NCBI RefSeq assembly: GCF_000327385.1
Contig: NW_008708430.1
Location: 99,520 to 163,519, forward strand
Source of the DNA: Lottia gigantea
Lineage: Eukaryota > Mollusca > Gastropoda > Lottiidae
Reading direction: 5' to 3'
Length of the DNA stretch: 64,000 nt
Both the position numbers and the translations under genes were made by a program. The notes under the pieces were generated by a model that saw nothing but the letters and a program-made list of their open reading frames with translations, ran no database searches and had not been told where the DNA came from. The stretch's first letter is position 1; each line of letters begins with the position of its first letter. This document shows positions 38,506 through 49,678 of the stretch, in pieces.

Positions 38506-41500
38506 ATGAACGGGTAAGTCGTGCTCTTTAATACTTTCATAAGTCGTAACTTAATGTATAGAAAACGTATCTAGATGTAATGAATACATAAACCAAGTAC
38601 TAACAGCCTGAACAGTAAAACAAAACCCGAAATCCAAAGCAACATTTTGGCAAATCATTGGTAGCAGCTAATTCACTTTTCACATGAGGAAGTATGTCAA
38701 ACATAAGTGAGTTCAGTATTCCATTAGGAAGAGTGGTATCAGGTGTTTAGAAGAGAAAGAAAAATCTGCCTGGCACCATACCCGTCTTAGAAGCACAACA
38801 TACACAAACTACAAATAGGAACACACCAACAAAGGAAGTACAAGTAGCTACTTGAAGAATGTACAAAGTTCCAGGGACAGCTAACGAAAATAAATTTATC
38901 AGATTTCAATAGTCAAGGGAAGTAATAGAGTTTCACAACAGTGTTTCTGTTCTTTGAATTTGTAATGGGGACACTTACTATTTGCATCATTCCAATGCCC
39001 CGTCGGACTCCACTATCGCAAAGATGTAGACTAGCTTAGTTATTGCAACAGTGATATCGGATCGGTTTTGTCTTGGATTTCAGGAACCGGATACGTTTCA
39101 CAGAAAGACGGAGCGCACATATGCTCTTATCTGAATGTTACAAGTCTTTCTTACTAAAACAGGTCACAAAAGGTGAAAATCCGCAAAAGGGGGCGGGCGC
39201 TTGGATGGGAGCACTCTCCATCAATGAAATACTCGCTACACCGCTGTACGTACGTAGTATCAAATTCTTCTTGGTACATCATTATTTTAAACCTAACAAG
39301 GATGCTTACCACTAATGCTTTTAGTATGTGTGTGATTAGAGAGAGAGGGGAGGTAATATCTTATGAATCTCTAATTCCCTTATGCAGGTATTCCAGACTT
39401 CCTATTTTACATTTCCTCTTTTATAGATTGAGACAACGCTGTATTCCGTTACTGATTGCGTCCACTTTTTTGTTGGAAACACGGATGATTCCTGCAATTA
39501 TTGCTCTCTGTCTCCATGCCGAAGCCTCTTCTCTGTTTCACGATAGAAATAGTTTCTGTGCATTGATATTACCATCTTACTTCTTTAATTTTTCGTTTCG
39601 AAATCATAAATTTCTCACGGTTTCCCACAAACTTGAAGCCTATTGCGATCATGCGTGATTTGATTTGCTATTAATATTTAATATTGCTATTAAATTGTTG
39701 TTTTAGATTTTTAATAGTGACTTCTGGATTGTTGGTAGCCGTTATTGGCCTGGACGTACCAATTACAAAACATTGGAATGGTGGATTTAAATCTGAATTC
39801 TGTGATCCTATTACTAAAGATCTAACGGTTTGGAGAGCTCATCTAATCTTCGATCAACACATTGACAACTTGAAGGTAGGTTAATGCTCTTTAGGTTTGT
39901 GATAAGAAATTGGTTTTAAAGAAAGTAAAAGACTATAAACTAATCTTGACAGCGGCATCAGTGTGCGTTAATTGAGAGATATTTGCAGCTGAAACATACG
40001 GGGGGCTGTAAGACAAAATATTTATCCATGTAACCGTTACTTAGAAGGGAAACAGGGTCGAAGATTGACATCAATGTCCAATGTGCCCAACTTGTTCGAT
40101 CTGATTATGTTCTGTAAAAATGACAGATCTAATATAAACCACGAATGGAACTGAAAAAGTTAGTAACTTTTGAGAACAATTTTAAAATGTAAAGGTCATG
40201 TTGTAGGTTTTCAAAGCTGATTTACAACACGATTTAGGCGATGGAAAGAATTATATACTGGTTCCGTCAAAAGGACATTTTACTCAACATGTCGGTGATA
40301 AAGTATGTGTTAGTTTTATTGGATCAGTCACTGGGAAAGATGTAGTACCAAAAGTCACCTTTTTCATCGAAGGTATGGATGGTAATGGAGGTGTAACTCC
40401 CAAACCAGATGCTTCAGGTGAAAAACTATTTTCAATAAGCTCCTACATTTTCTTTCCCAAAACATTCAAACTTGAATATGTACTAATTTCATGGACTAAA
40501 TACAATGTTCAATTCTGTGGTTTTTTAGGTGGATGGGGATATTCATTATTTTGATGTTTTGTAAGGGGACCATCTGCATGCACCACAGTCTGCAAAAGGC
40601 TGAGATTCAAACACCTTCTTCATGACCACTTTGGTCACCTATCTTCACAGGTAGTTAGGACTTTGGTATACCATCACTGTTCACTGTATTTCAAAGGATT
40701 TCCTTTCCTCCGAGATCTTGAAATTGTGTTATTTGTTGAGTTTTATATCATAGGGCACCATGTTCCAAGGCTCTTCGATAGTTTATGAAAATCTCTTTAA
40801 GCCCCAAATTATTTCGTTCTTCCATTTATTTACCCCAAACCCACAGAAAAGAGTCCTTTAAAGGTCAGTAACATATCTAGGCATTTTTGTGTCATCTTTT
40901 CTCATCTATCAGAAAACTCAGATCAGAAGGTGACCTCAACAGTTAAGTATTGTTATTGTAGGAATTTTATGGCATAAGAACGACTTTAGTTCCAGAGATC
41001 CTTTGGATGGGTTCTATAGTTTACCTAAAGGACATTTTGATGAAGATTCCTTATCCGTAGTGAAAGATCCAGCCGGAGGCAATGGTAATGTCATGAAGAT
41101 TTTCATCGAAAAAGGCCACTACATCAAAATAAGGGGACACCGGGGAGCACAATTTTATACAAATCTTGTCTCCCCAATGGATTCGATGACATTGAGTTAT
41201 GACGTCTATTTTGAAAAAGGTATGGACTTTGTCATCGGAGGTAAATTACCAGGTATGTATGGTGGAGCCACAAATTGTACTGGTGGACGTCACTCTGATG
41301 CCTGTTTGACTACCAGATTTATGTGGAGACAAGCTGGAGAAGGAGAACTTTATGCCTACATGCCACCCCCGGAAGATCAAGTTAAAAATTTCTGTGACAG
41401 CAATAATATTATTTGTGATCCAGTTTATGGTATATCTGTTGGCAATGGAACATGGTCCTTTAAGACTGGACGATGGGAAAACATCGCACAGCATATACAT

Positions 41501-41740
41501 CTCAACAAACCCGGTCATAAAGACGGTTACGCTATCATCTGGTATAATGGAAAGAAGGTTTACGAAATTCACAACGTCAACTTCCGTAATCACGACAACA
41601 TCAAAATGCAGGGACTTTTCTTCTCGGTTTTCTTTGGCGGTGGTCAACCGATATGGGCTCCTACTGGTGATTCAAATATCTACTTTAAGAACTTCATACT
41701 GTCTTCACACGAAAATGAGCCTCCACACTTAGTGGGTTAA
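38506..41740 (+). CDS. PL14 alginate lyase D with N-terminal carbohydrate-binding domain
   Basis: Exons 38506-38513 (ATG AAC GG), 39707-39875, 40207-40417, 40962-41740 give 388 residues. The layout equals copy C: signal peptide (MNGFLIVTSGLLVAVIG), binding domain (HWNGGFKSEF; VFKADLQHDLG), short linker (GGVTPKPDASG), PL14 domain, HLVG end. The PL14 exon is nearly the same as that of C, including long stretches of identical DNA (for example the region coding GGATNCTGGRHSDACLTTR), while the binding domains differ much more. The active-site Ser-to-Thr change is shared with C. AATAAA at 41890-41895. C and D are thus the youngest pair, or are being homogenised over the catalytic exon. Confidence 0.92.
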
Positions 41741-41969
41741 ATCCATGAATTTGGTTCACAAGTAATGATCTTTTTTTTTCAAATGATCATTGGTTAATTT
41801 TAGAATGATGAATAACTTCTTTAAGCAGCTTTTGAAATTTATAAATATCTAATATGAATCGGAGACCCAAAAATGGGATTTTTCTATGGAATAAAAAAAA
41901 AACTTGAAACCTGTTGAATTTATTTCATTGATCTTTGGGTTGTGTTGGTAAAGCGGTCATTGTTGTTTC

Positions 41970-42615
41970 TTAATACTACAATATACTGTGTGGCCATATG
42001 GACAGCCTGCAGCATGTGTTTTATAATTCATACCACAATTGCCACTTTTGATCCCTTTCTAAACATTTATAAAAGCAAACTAAACCAGATAAAGATTTTA
42101 AAGTTGAATACATTAGCAATTATTTCCATCTGTTCTATTTCCAAAGTTATCGAAACAATAATAAATGCAGAAACAACACGAGTCGTCATTTTAACATTCA
42201 AACGCGCATAATTATGGCTGCACATGAATTTGAAGGCTCAAATTTCGACGCTGAGCTGTGAACACTTTTACTGACTGGCTAACTAAAAAAAACATTCCCG
42301 TTTCTGAGACTAAAGTTTGATTGGTGATAAAGAATGGCGCACCAAACCCTTTAAGAGGTAGAAATCTAAAATGGCAGGCCACTGTCTTTATCAATTAAAT
42401 CAGGTGCAGCTAACTAGGACGTACAACATTTCGTTTATAAATGTAAATTGTTGTAATTCTTTGTACTGATAGCTACCAAAAATAAATATCTAAAAAAGCA
42501 AACGGATTGCTGTGAATAAGTTAATTAACATGAATGGACTACTGACTTGCGGCAGATACGGTAGAATAGTGAACAGAACCAGAACAGCGAACATAATGAC
42601 AGTTGAGACTTCCAT
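41970..42615 (-). pseudogene. Old broken copy of the defensin-like peptide gene
   Basis: On the minus strand a signal-peptide exon beginning at 42615 (MEVSTVIM) and a second exon near 42080-41970 align with the two exons of the intact gene at 46991-47672. The copy is broken, with several breaks, and is the most diverged member of the cluster. It is inverted relative to the intact gene. Confidence 0.6.
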
Positions 42616-42779
42616 GGTATTGGTAGTATTATTATATTGCCTCATAATATTATACATATATTATATCGGAACATTTAACAAATTGTTAAAGCTAAATTAG
42701 ACATGAATATGTCTATGACCACAATAACATTTTATATAATGTATATTTTATGTATGGAATATCTGCACTTTTCTGTGGG

Positions 42780-43010
42780 GGCATTTGATGTGTCACATGC
42801 TATGAAAAGAAAACTATCCAACTACAATATCCTTGGTTAGCATTGAGAATTTTTTGCAGCCTTTGGTACTCCATACTACCCAAGACTCTGCCTGGTATCC
42901 AATCCAAGTTTCATTTTCGATATTTGGGATAATTGTTTGCATGCAAAATATGGTTTGGGGACACATACAAAACCAGAATCAAAACCACCGCTTTAGACTA
43001 AGTGGCAATC
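42780..43010. repeat. Segment related to 57240-57490
   Basis: Shared words in the same order (GTCACATGC, CCAACTACAATAT, GCCTGGYATCCAATC, GGGACACRTACAAAA) show an old duplication of the flank of the cluster. Confidence 0.55.
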
Positions 43011-43644
43011 CCAGAATAACAAAAACGAATACCTTGTTTAAAAAACACGTCCTGAATTAAACCTTTTTAGTTGAGTTCCACCGCAGCCTTCGTATGTGCA
43101 TAAATGGCACTTCTCTTCCCTTATTCTGTATAGGTTGTGATAGATCTGTAGGAGACAACCGAAATCCTTTATTTAAATGTTTTTTTAATCTCAGGCAAGG
43201 ATTTCTGTCTCTTGTAATGAAACCATAACTGTCATATTTTGCTTTTTCATGCTGATTTAACTATGCAGCCTGAGATGAGGAAATTTTGCTTGTTGGTCTA
43301 GAAGATACTGTCAGTTTCGTAGTCGGATTTTGACCCCTGGTTTTCCCATTAAGTGTTTGATAATGAATAGTGTTGATTATCTTTGACTAATGTTTTTTTG
43401 GACCATTTCAAACTCTCAGAAGTTTGATATTTGTCAAAGTATATGACACATCTTCGTTAAGCAAGTATAAATTGATACCGACAAAATTTCATGAGACAAT
43501 GATATTTCGATACATGCGGACAAACATACGTATATGTGAAAATGTGTTATTCGGAGAGAACAGTGGCGAGACACGGAAAAGCGGAACAATCAGTATAGAA
43601 AGAAAAGAACAAAAAGTATCGCTTAACAAGGCTGACTTATGTCG

Positions 43645-44336
43645 GATCAGCATTTGGACAGCCAATATATTGTGGTTTACGTTTATCAGAACATTGGTGA
43701 GTACTGCCAACACAGCTATACCTCCTTTTTCTTTACATTTATGGCAACAACCTGTAATAGTGTTTTTTTAAGCATATTTTCGTTCAACAGGATAATTAAG
43801 GGTCAGAAATAATGCTAGATGTCTTATGTGTGGATATCCACTGATAATGATCATTCAAGCAATCCACAACACATACATTATAATGAATAACAGCACTGGT
43901 TTTCATGTTGATGCCGAAACGATCAACATTGCTGACATATTCTTAAGATGCATAGATTCCAATAATACGTGTTTACTGACGTAATTTAGCTCAAAATTTT
44001 CGAATCATATTTCATTTTATTCTTAAATGGCCGAATACTTCACTATACAATAATAAAATATTTTCACCGTTAAAAAAGTGCTCATTACAACAAATGTAGA
44101 AATATAGAAATATTGAAACAGAACTTGAATCATGTTGTTACTCAGAGTTTCACGCTATGCGATCTTCAGACAACTCTACACTATATAATAAACCTATCCT
44201 CTAACTGAATATTTCCATGAATATTTTCATCAAATAACTAAATACTCAGCTTCAATAATAACAAGAATGATTTACTTGCTTGCTGCAGATGCCGTAAAAC
44301 CAGGAGAGCCAACAAAATAATGGTCGAGACTTTCAT
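43645..44336 (-). pseudogene. Broken copy of the defensin-like peptide gene
   Basis: Minus strand. A signal-peptide exon from 44336 (MKVSTIILLALLVL) and a second exon at about 43757-43650 clearly align with the intact gene (about 80 percent by eye). It looks broken, with at least two breaks. Inverted relative to the intact copies. Confidence 0.72.
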
Positions 44337-45156
44337 TATAATGGTTAGAGTATTTCTGCATTACCTCGAATGACGATGGAGCTTTAGTTATTAAGAATTT
44401 TAAAGAAACATTCATCATATTGTCAAATTTGTCAGATATATTTGCTAAAATCTGCTCTTCTTGATTATTTCATTAAAGGCTCAGATAGCAGAAATGTCCC
44501 AAAGATACAAATTTATTTGGAATTTTACTATTGCAAAAAATAAGTATAAATCAAAATTATTCTTGAGTTACGACGATTTTTCTGCCATTGTTGTTCTGTT
44601 CTCATAATATTTTTTTAATTTTTCATCAATGAACTGATATCGCTGATATTAGTATAATATATTGCTACAAATCGAAGGTTATTATGATGATTGTGAGCAT
44701 GTGTTGCTTTTTTCTTTCTATAAAGAACCGTAGCCGTTTGTGATAGTGATACTATATTTTGTGTGCCAGCCTTGTTCATATGAGAGAATACAACCCTTAC
44801 TTCAACAAAATGTAATCGTAGTTGACACAGATGCAACTATTAACATACTTCTTAGAACTTCTTAGACAGACTACCGGGATCCAGGAACTTTTTTACGAAC
44901 AATTTTATGTTTTTTTGACTGTTTTACAATGAAATAGATTGGTACGAATAAATGAATTATCTTAAAACAAATTCTGGCTCCATGAATAGTCGTTTTGAAT
45001 ATCAAAACGATTGATCAGCATTTCTGATAAAATTGAATCGTATATTTATTATTTGCCATTCGGATGAAATTTTCAAATTCTACCATCTAATAGAACAAAT
45101 ATAATCAAATGTTTACCATTAGAATATGTCTAGGATTTTTAAATACCAATACACTT

Positions 45157-45163
45157 TATAAAT
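45157..45163 (+). promoter_or_regulatory. TATA box
   Basis: TATAAAT about 68 bases before the ATG at 45225, similar in placement to the TATA boxes of the two intact paralogs. Confidence 0.4.
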
Positions 45164-45224
45164 AGAATCAAAATTTAGAGAGCAACTCAGATTGAGACAA
45201 AAGAAGAATACAACATCTATCAGG

Positions 45225-45828
45225 ATGAAAACTGGTTCTGTTGTTCTTTTAGCTCTCCTGGTGTATAATCAGAGGCTGCTGGTGGGTATAACCATATTAC
45301 ATTATGTTTTCTATTATGTAAAAGTCAGTTTAGTCTAAAATTTCAAATGCAATTCACTACTTGCTGTTGGACTAATGTTCATCAAAATGGTTTTTTGAAG
45401 TACAAGATATCCCTATATTGACCAATTTCGACCAAGGAGCAATTCTGCAAAGTGTGTATGAAGATAACAGCTTTGAAATCTTGTACATGTTGGGTGTACC
45501 AAATATTGTCGTTGCAACTTGGCGTTAAACTGTTTTTAGCCTGTGATAGTGTGAACCTGATTTTCGAAAGTAGATTGACATAGCACAATAATCGCAAACT
45601 ATGCTTGTCGTTTTCATTGCAGCAAAAGGAACACAGCAAAACCCGGTTCAAATTCAGTTCAATTTATTCTAATAATGCTATTTCGCTTCATTTCCAAATT
45701 GCTGCTACCATTGTAGAAGCAATAAATGTGTCAATAATCATGTAAAACGTCCATCAAAAACTGGACCAAATTATACATCATGTGCCTTTGGTAGCGATGT
45801 ATATTGTTGTGTACCTAAAAATGGTTAA
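45225..45828 (+). pseudogene. Divergent defensin-like peptide gene, probably decayed
   Basis: A signal-like exon (MKTGSVVLLALLVY) at 45225 and a second exon region ending at 45828 (CCYHCRSNKCV, YCCVPKNG) resemble the intact gene. The second exon differs in its cysteine set from the intact family. The copy probably no longer makes the standard peptide; I cannot exclude a spliced variant that is still used. Confidence 0.55.
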
Positions 45829-46922
45829 TCACCTGATTTTCTGTCTGACTAATGTATTCTGGAATAAATTTTATTGTGCCACGATTCTTCTGCAGCACTT
45901 CTGATTCTGCAGCACTTCTAAATCTGTAGTATTTACAATTTTAGTGTCCAGATTGTTACACGATATAAATGAGCCGCCATTAGTCTCAAATGTAGTCATA
46001 TGCCACTAATTTTGTGGTTCTTTTGGTTCTTAAGCGTTTGCATAAAGGGAATCTTTCCGAATCCCAAAATAGTCCAACCGACGAAACAAAGTTCTTTCAG
46101 CAATTTATATATTTTTTTCTCTAACCTATTCTATTCATGAAATTTTTATCAAATCCAATCTTTCAAGTGGATGGGTGAAAACAAAATAATTAGAACAAAC
46201 ACGTAAAATAAATGGACAACCGTGTAGCGACGCAAATGTAACATGTGTTTAAAGCATTAACCCCGAACGACCACATTATAGACACCAGGAGTTATGAGTT
46301 ACAAGTGAGCGTAAAATTTGAAATAATAATAATTGTCCTACAGTTTGTTGAAGTTAAAGATACTTCTACAGTTAATATTTGAAGATGAAATGATCGAGTA
46401 TTTTACAAAATCTGATGTCAAGTGTTCGTCATAAGCTTCCCCATCAACAATAATGTATCCAAGGCTAATCGGCAGGTAATGAATGGACTAAGGGATTCAA
46501 CAAAGTAAATCAAAATAGAGTAGAAGTGTAAGATGTTAATAAACGATACCGCATTGAGCGAACTATATTAAATATCCCCATCGTTTGAAATTATGGTCAC
46601 TTATGCAATTATACATCAAATGCATTTATTGGACTAATTTGTGAACAACACAGCAAGGGCTAAAAATTTATTTTGAAACTTCAGTAAAATTTGTGTAAAG
46701 TCTTATGACACACCAAGAAATAATGTGTTGATTGTTTGTGAAAATGTCCACAAGTAAAGCCCTCTGAATCCATACAAGATTGAAATACAAAATAGATTTC
46801 ATTGCAGTTAGCCATTTGTTCCATCTGAATCGGTCCCTTTAATCATTCATCATGAAGAGAAGATTTTATCAAATAATTCAGAATGACAATTTTTTAAATT
46901 TTTTTCTATTGAATTGAAAAAG
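45829..46922. other. Intergenic; left part of the tandem-duplicated segment from about 46080
   Basis: From about 46085 the sequence matches 58375 onward (GTTCTTTCAGCAATTTATAT; AAATAAATGGACAACC.TGTAGCGAC), first with many differences, and from about 46828 almost perfectly. Confidence 0.65.
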
Positions 46923-46930
46923 TATATAAT
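46923..46930 (+). promoter_or_regulatory. TATA box of defensin-like gene, copy 1
   Basis: TATATAAT 61-68 bases before the start codon, with TCATTCG about 25-30 bases downstream as a plausible initiator. The whole block is conserved in copy 2 (59338-59345). Confidence 0.6.
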
Positions 46931-46990
46931 AGACAGAACTAAAACTCAATCGTCATTCGAGGTAATTCAGAAATACTTTAACCATCAAAA

Positions 46991-47672
46991 ATGAAAGTTT
47001 CAACCGTTATTTTGTTGGGTCTCCTGGTTTTAGCAGCTGTTTCTACTGCATCTGCTGGAAGTAAGTATTCAGTTATTATTGTGAATTCGTTTGGTTATTA
47101 TCCCAAAAGTTATTATAATTAGTATGTATTATTTACAGTGTAAGTAAGTCTTCAATTATTTCATATCAGTTATCGAAATGCATTAAGTATTCTAATCGAC
47201 GTACCGGGCTAAAGTAACAGTTATTGATACACGGTGAAGCAAAGCTTTCAAAATTGGCCTGAAAGATTAGTAACTGAAATAATGACACATGTAAATAACA
47301 TGTCAGCAATGTTGCTCAGTTGAAACCGCTCTTCTTATCCACGTACGTTTAACATTCACGATAAAGGTTCCATAAAACATAACATAAGAACATAAAACGG
47401 ATTTTCATTCTAGAAAGTGATAAGGATTGCCTAGGTTGAACAATATCAGCGGGTCTCTCTTTTCCGAGCTTTATAAACGTTTTTCTGGTACTGTATTTCT
47501 TTAGTTGAAGGGAAAGATGTATCAATGCTTGGAATTTCCTATTCCAGGTTGTTGTTATAAATGTAAACAAAGAAATGGTAAATGTGTTGGCAGTGCTCAC
47601 CAATGTTCTGGCGGTCGTAAACCACAATATGTTAGCTGTGCAACTGCTGATCCCACATGGTGCTGTGTCTGA
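46991..47672 (+). CDS. Defensin-like 8-cysteine secreted peptide, copy 1
   Basis: Two exons, 46991-47060 and 47548-47672, phase 1 (GGAA|GTAAGT, TTCCAG|GTTGTT), 64 residues. Signal peptide about residues 1-22 (MKVSTVILLGLLVLAAVS...), then a cationic mature peptide of about 42 residues with eight cysteines spaced C-C-x2-C-x6-C-x6-C-x10-C-x7-C-C. The last six follow beta-defensin/big-defensin-type spacing, including the terminal CC pair; the first CC-x2 adds a possible fourth disulfide. No propeptide is visible. Probably an antimicrobial or otherwise extracellular defence peptide (inference from layout). TATA box at 46923, AATAAA at about 47692. A near-identical copy lies 12.4 kb downstream, each followed by a peptide synthetase gene. 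Confidence 0.85.
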
Positions 47673-47989
47673 AAATTAGAAGCATGAATCCAATAAATCA
47701 GCCTTATTAAGCATTCATTCGTATTTCATTTTGTATATCAATACTGATATTTCCCCCGTTGCCTTGCCAATCGTCAATTGTAATTTGGCACATAATTATA
47801 CTCTTATGTCGAAATATCAACCCTTCATATCATTTTGTTGGTGTCAAACTACTCTTCTTTACTGTGTGTTCTAGTACGTATCAAAATTTCACAATCTTAC
47901 CTCAACTGGCTCCAAAAAAGTGCAAAATGGTAAAATACCACAGCTACCAGTGAGTCAAAAATTGATTTTAGATCTTTAAAATTGATGCA

Positions 47990-48745
47990 TTCCGGTTTTC
48001 CGATCTCTATCCTGACTATCAGAGATGTAAAGTTCAAATTTGCACTAAAGGTACACACCCAACTGAAGTTGTTGTGTTCAAAATCCCAGCTTCCTATCTT
48101 GAAAACTCTACAGCAGTTTTGGTCTCAAACAATATGCGATTTTCCTCTTGAAAATTCTGGTGAAACTTAAAAGTCGTTTATCTCGAAACTTTTCTGAACT
48201 GTTCGGAATTTCTGTTTTCGACTGCAATAGATAGAGGACATGTTAAACTTTCGTTTGCAACAAACATTATACTTCTAGGGTCAAAATTGTCGAAAGTTTG
48301 GCCATTTTAGTGGGGGTTGGGGGTCGTCAGTCTGCCTATAGACTAGTTGCACTGGTTGGGGTGAAGACCAAAACTTTAACAGGCTGCCGCTCAAAAACCA
48401 TTTGTGATGAAATTTGCACTGAAGATACACACATATCTGAAGTTGTTGTGTTCGAAATTTCAGCTTCCTATCTTGAAAACTCTGCCAGTTACAGCACTTT
48501 TGGTCTCAAACTTTTTCCCCAAACCAAAAAATATGTTATTTTCCTCTTGAATTTCAAAGTCGATTTTCCCGAAACTTTTTCAAAAATCCGAATTACCGTT
48601 TTCGACTGAAATAGATAGCAGACATGTCAAACTTTCGTTTGCAACAAAAAATATACCTCTGGGGTCATAATTGGTGAAGTTATGGTCAATTTAGTGAGGG
48701 GTGGGGGTCGACAGTCCGCCTATAGAGTCTAGTTGCACTGCATGG
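47990..48745. repeat. About 400-bp repeat, two tandem units
   Basis: Each unit contains TTTGCACT.AAGRTACACAC, TGAAGTTGTTGTGTTC, CTTGAAAACTCT, TTTCCTCTTGAAA, GACTGAAATAGATAG and a G-rich GTGGGGGTCG.CAGTC end. Further single units lie at 56480-56860 and 60050-60440. Open frames here are fragmentary and not gene-like. Confidence 0.75.
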
Positions 48746-49678
48746 GGTGGTTTATCTAATAAACATAAAATAAACAGATAATAACATTCTATGATCTAAA
48801 AACTAAAATCTTATAATAATTTAAACAAAATTAAACAGACATAGAATGTAAAATCCATTAGTAGTTCTTTACACCTCTTCAATGACATTTTCTTGACAAA
48901 ATAAACATTTTCTATCTGTCTATCTGCTTAGGGAGTGGGAGCGCTTAGTGTAACGACCTGTTTCTACAGCAATTGGGAACCACTGCGTAATTGGACATTT
49001 TTCCAATGTTTCTTACGTATAAATCCTTAGACAGCATGTTTAAATTTCGTTTGTATTTATGATTTATGAATATTTTTTCATTTTTTTCTCCGTTGCAACT
49101 CTTTCTGGTCGACCTCACACACCTGTTTAAAAACAAAGATGACGTCATACCAGTTTAAAACAAAAGCGAAGACGCACCTGCTTCTTTTACCAATATTGAC
49201 ACCGCATTGTCTCACTTCCAGGATTATATGTTATTTTTGGCACCATTGTTTTACCAATATTGGCACTGCATTGTCTCCAGGATACTTTGTTCTCTTTGGC
49301 ACCGTTGTTTTCGAGTCCTTTGTTCACAGTCCAGCATTTGCTCTACTTATCGGAATTTGTTTCCCATTGTTCTCGAGTCTAAGCATAAAACCAATCAAAA
49401 AGTACTCTCTCTACTGCTCATAAAAGTAGGACGTAAAACTCCATTCATTTCATTTCATTTCTACTGTACATCTCACCTTCCAATTCAAACCAATCACCAT
49501 ATATTTACCAATTACCCACGCATTTTATTAGAATTGGTACGGTCTGTTTGTGTTTATTATCTCTATAATTGTGTTGAGTGCAAATTCAAAGTCAAGGCAA
49601 AACCTCAAAAACAATTACATCAAATTATCATCGAAATTCAAACATGAACAAGGTCTCATCGATGTACACACAAGGATA
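48746..49678. other. Noncoding arm of the tandem duplication
   Basis: 48885-49675 matches 60600-61530 at high identity (small indels). No supported gene; ORFs on both strands are repeated in both arms but lack any coding hallmark. Confidence 0.6.
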
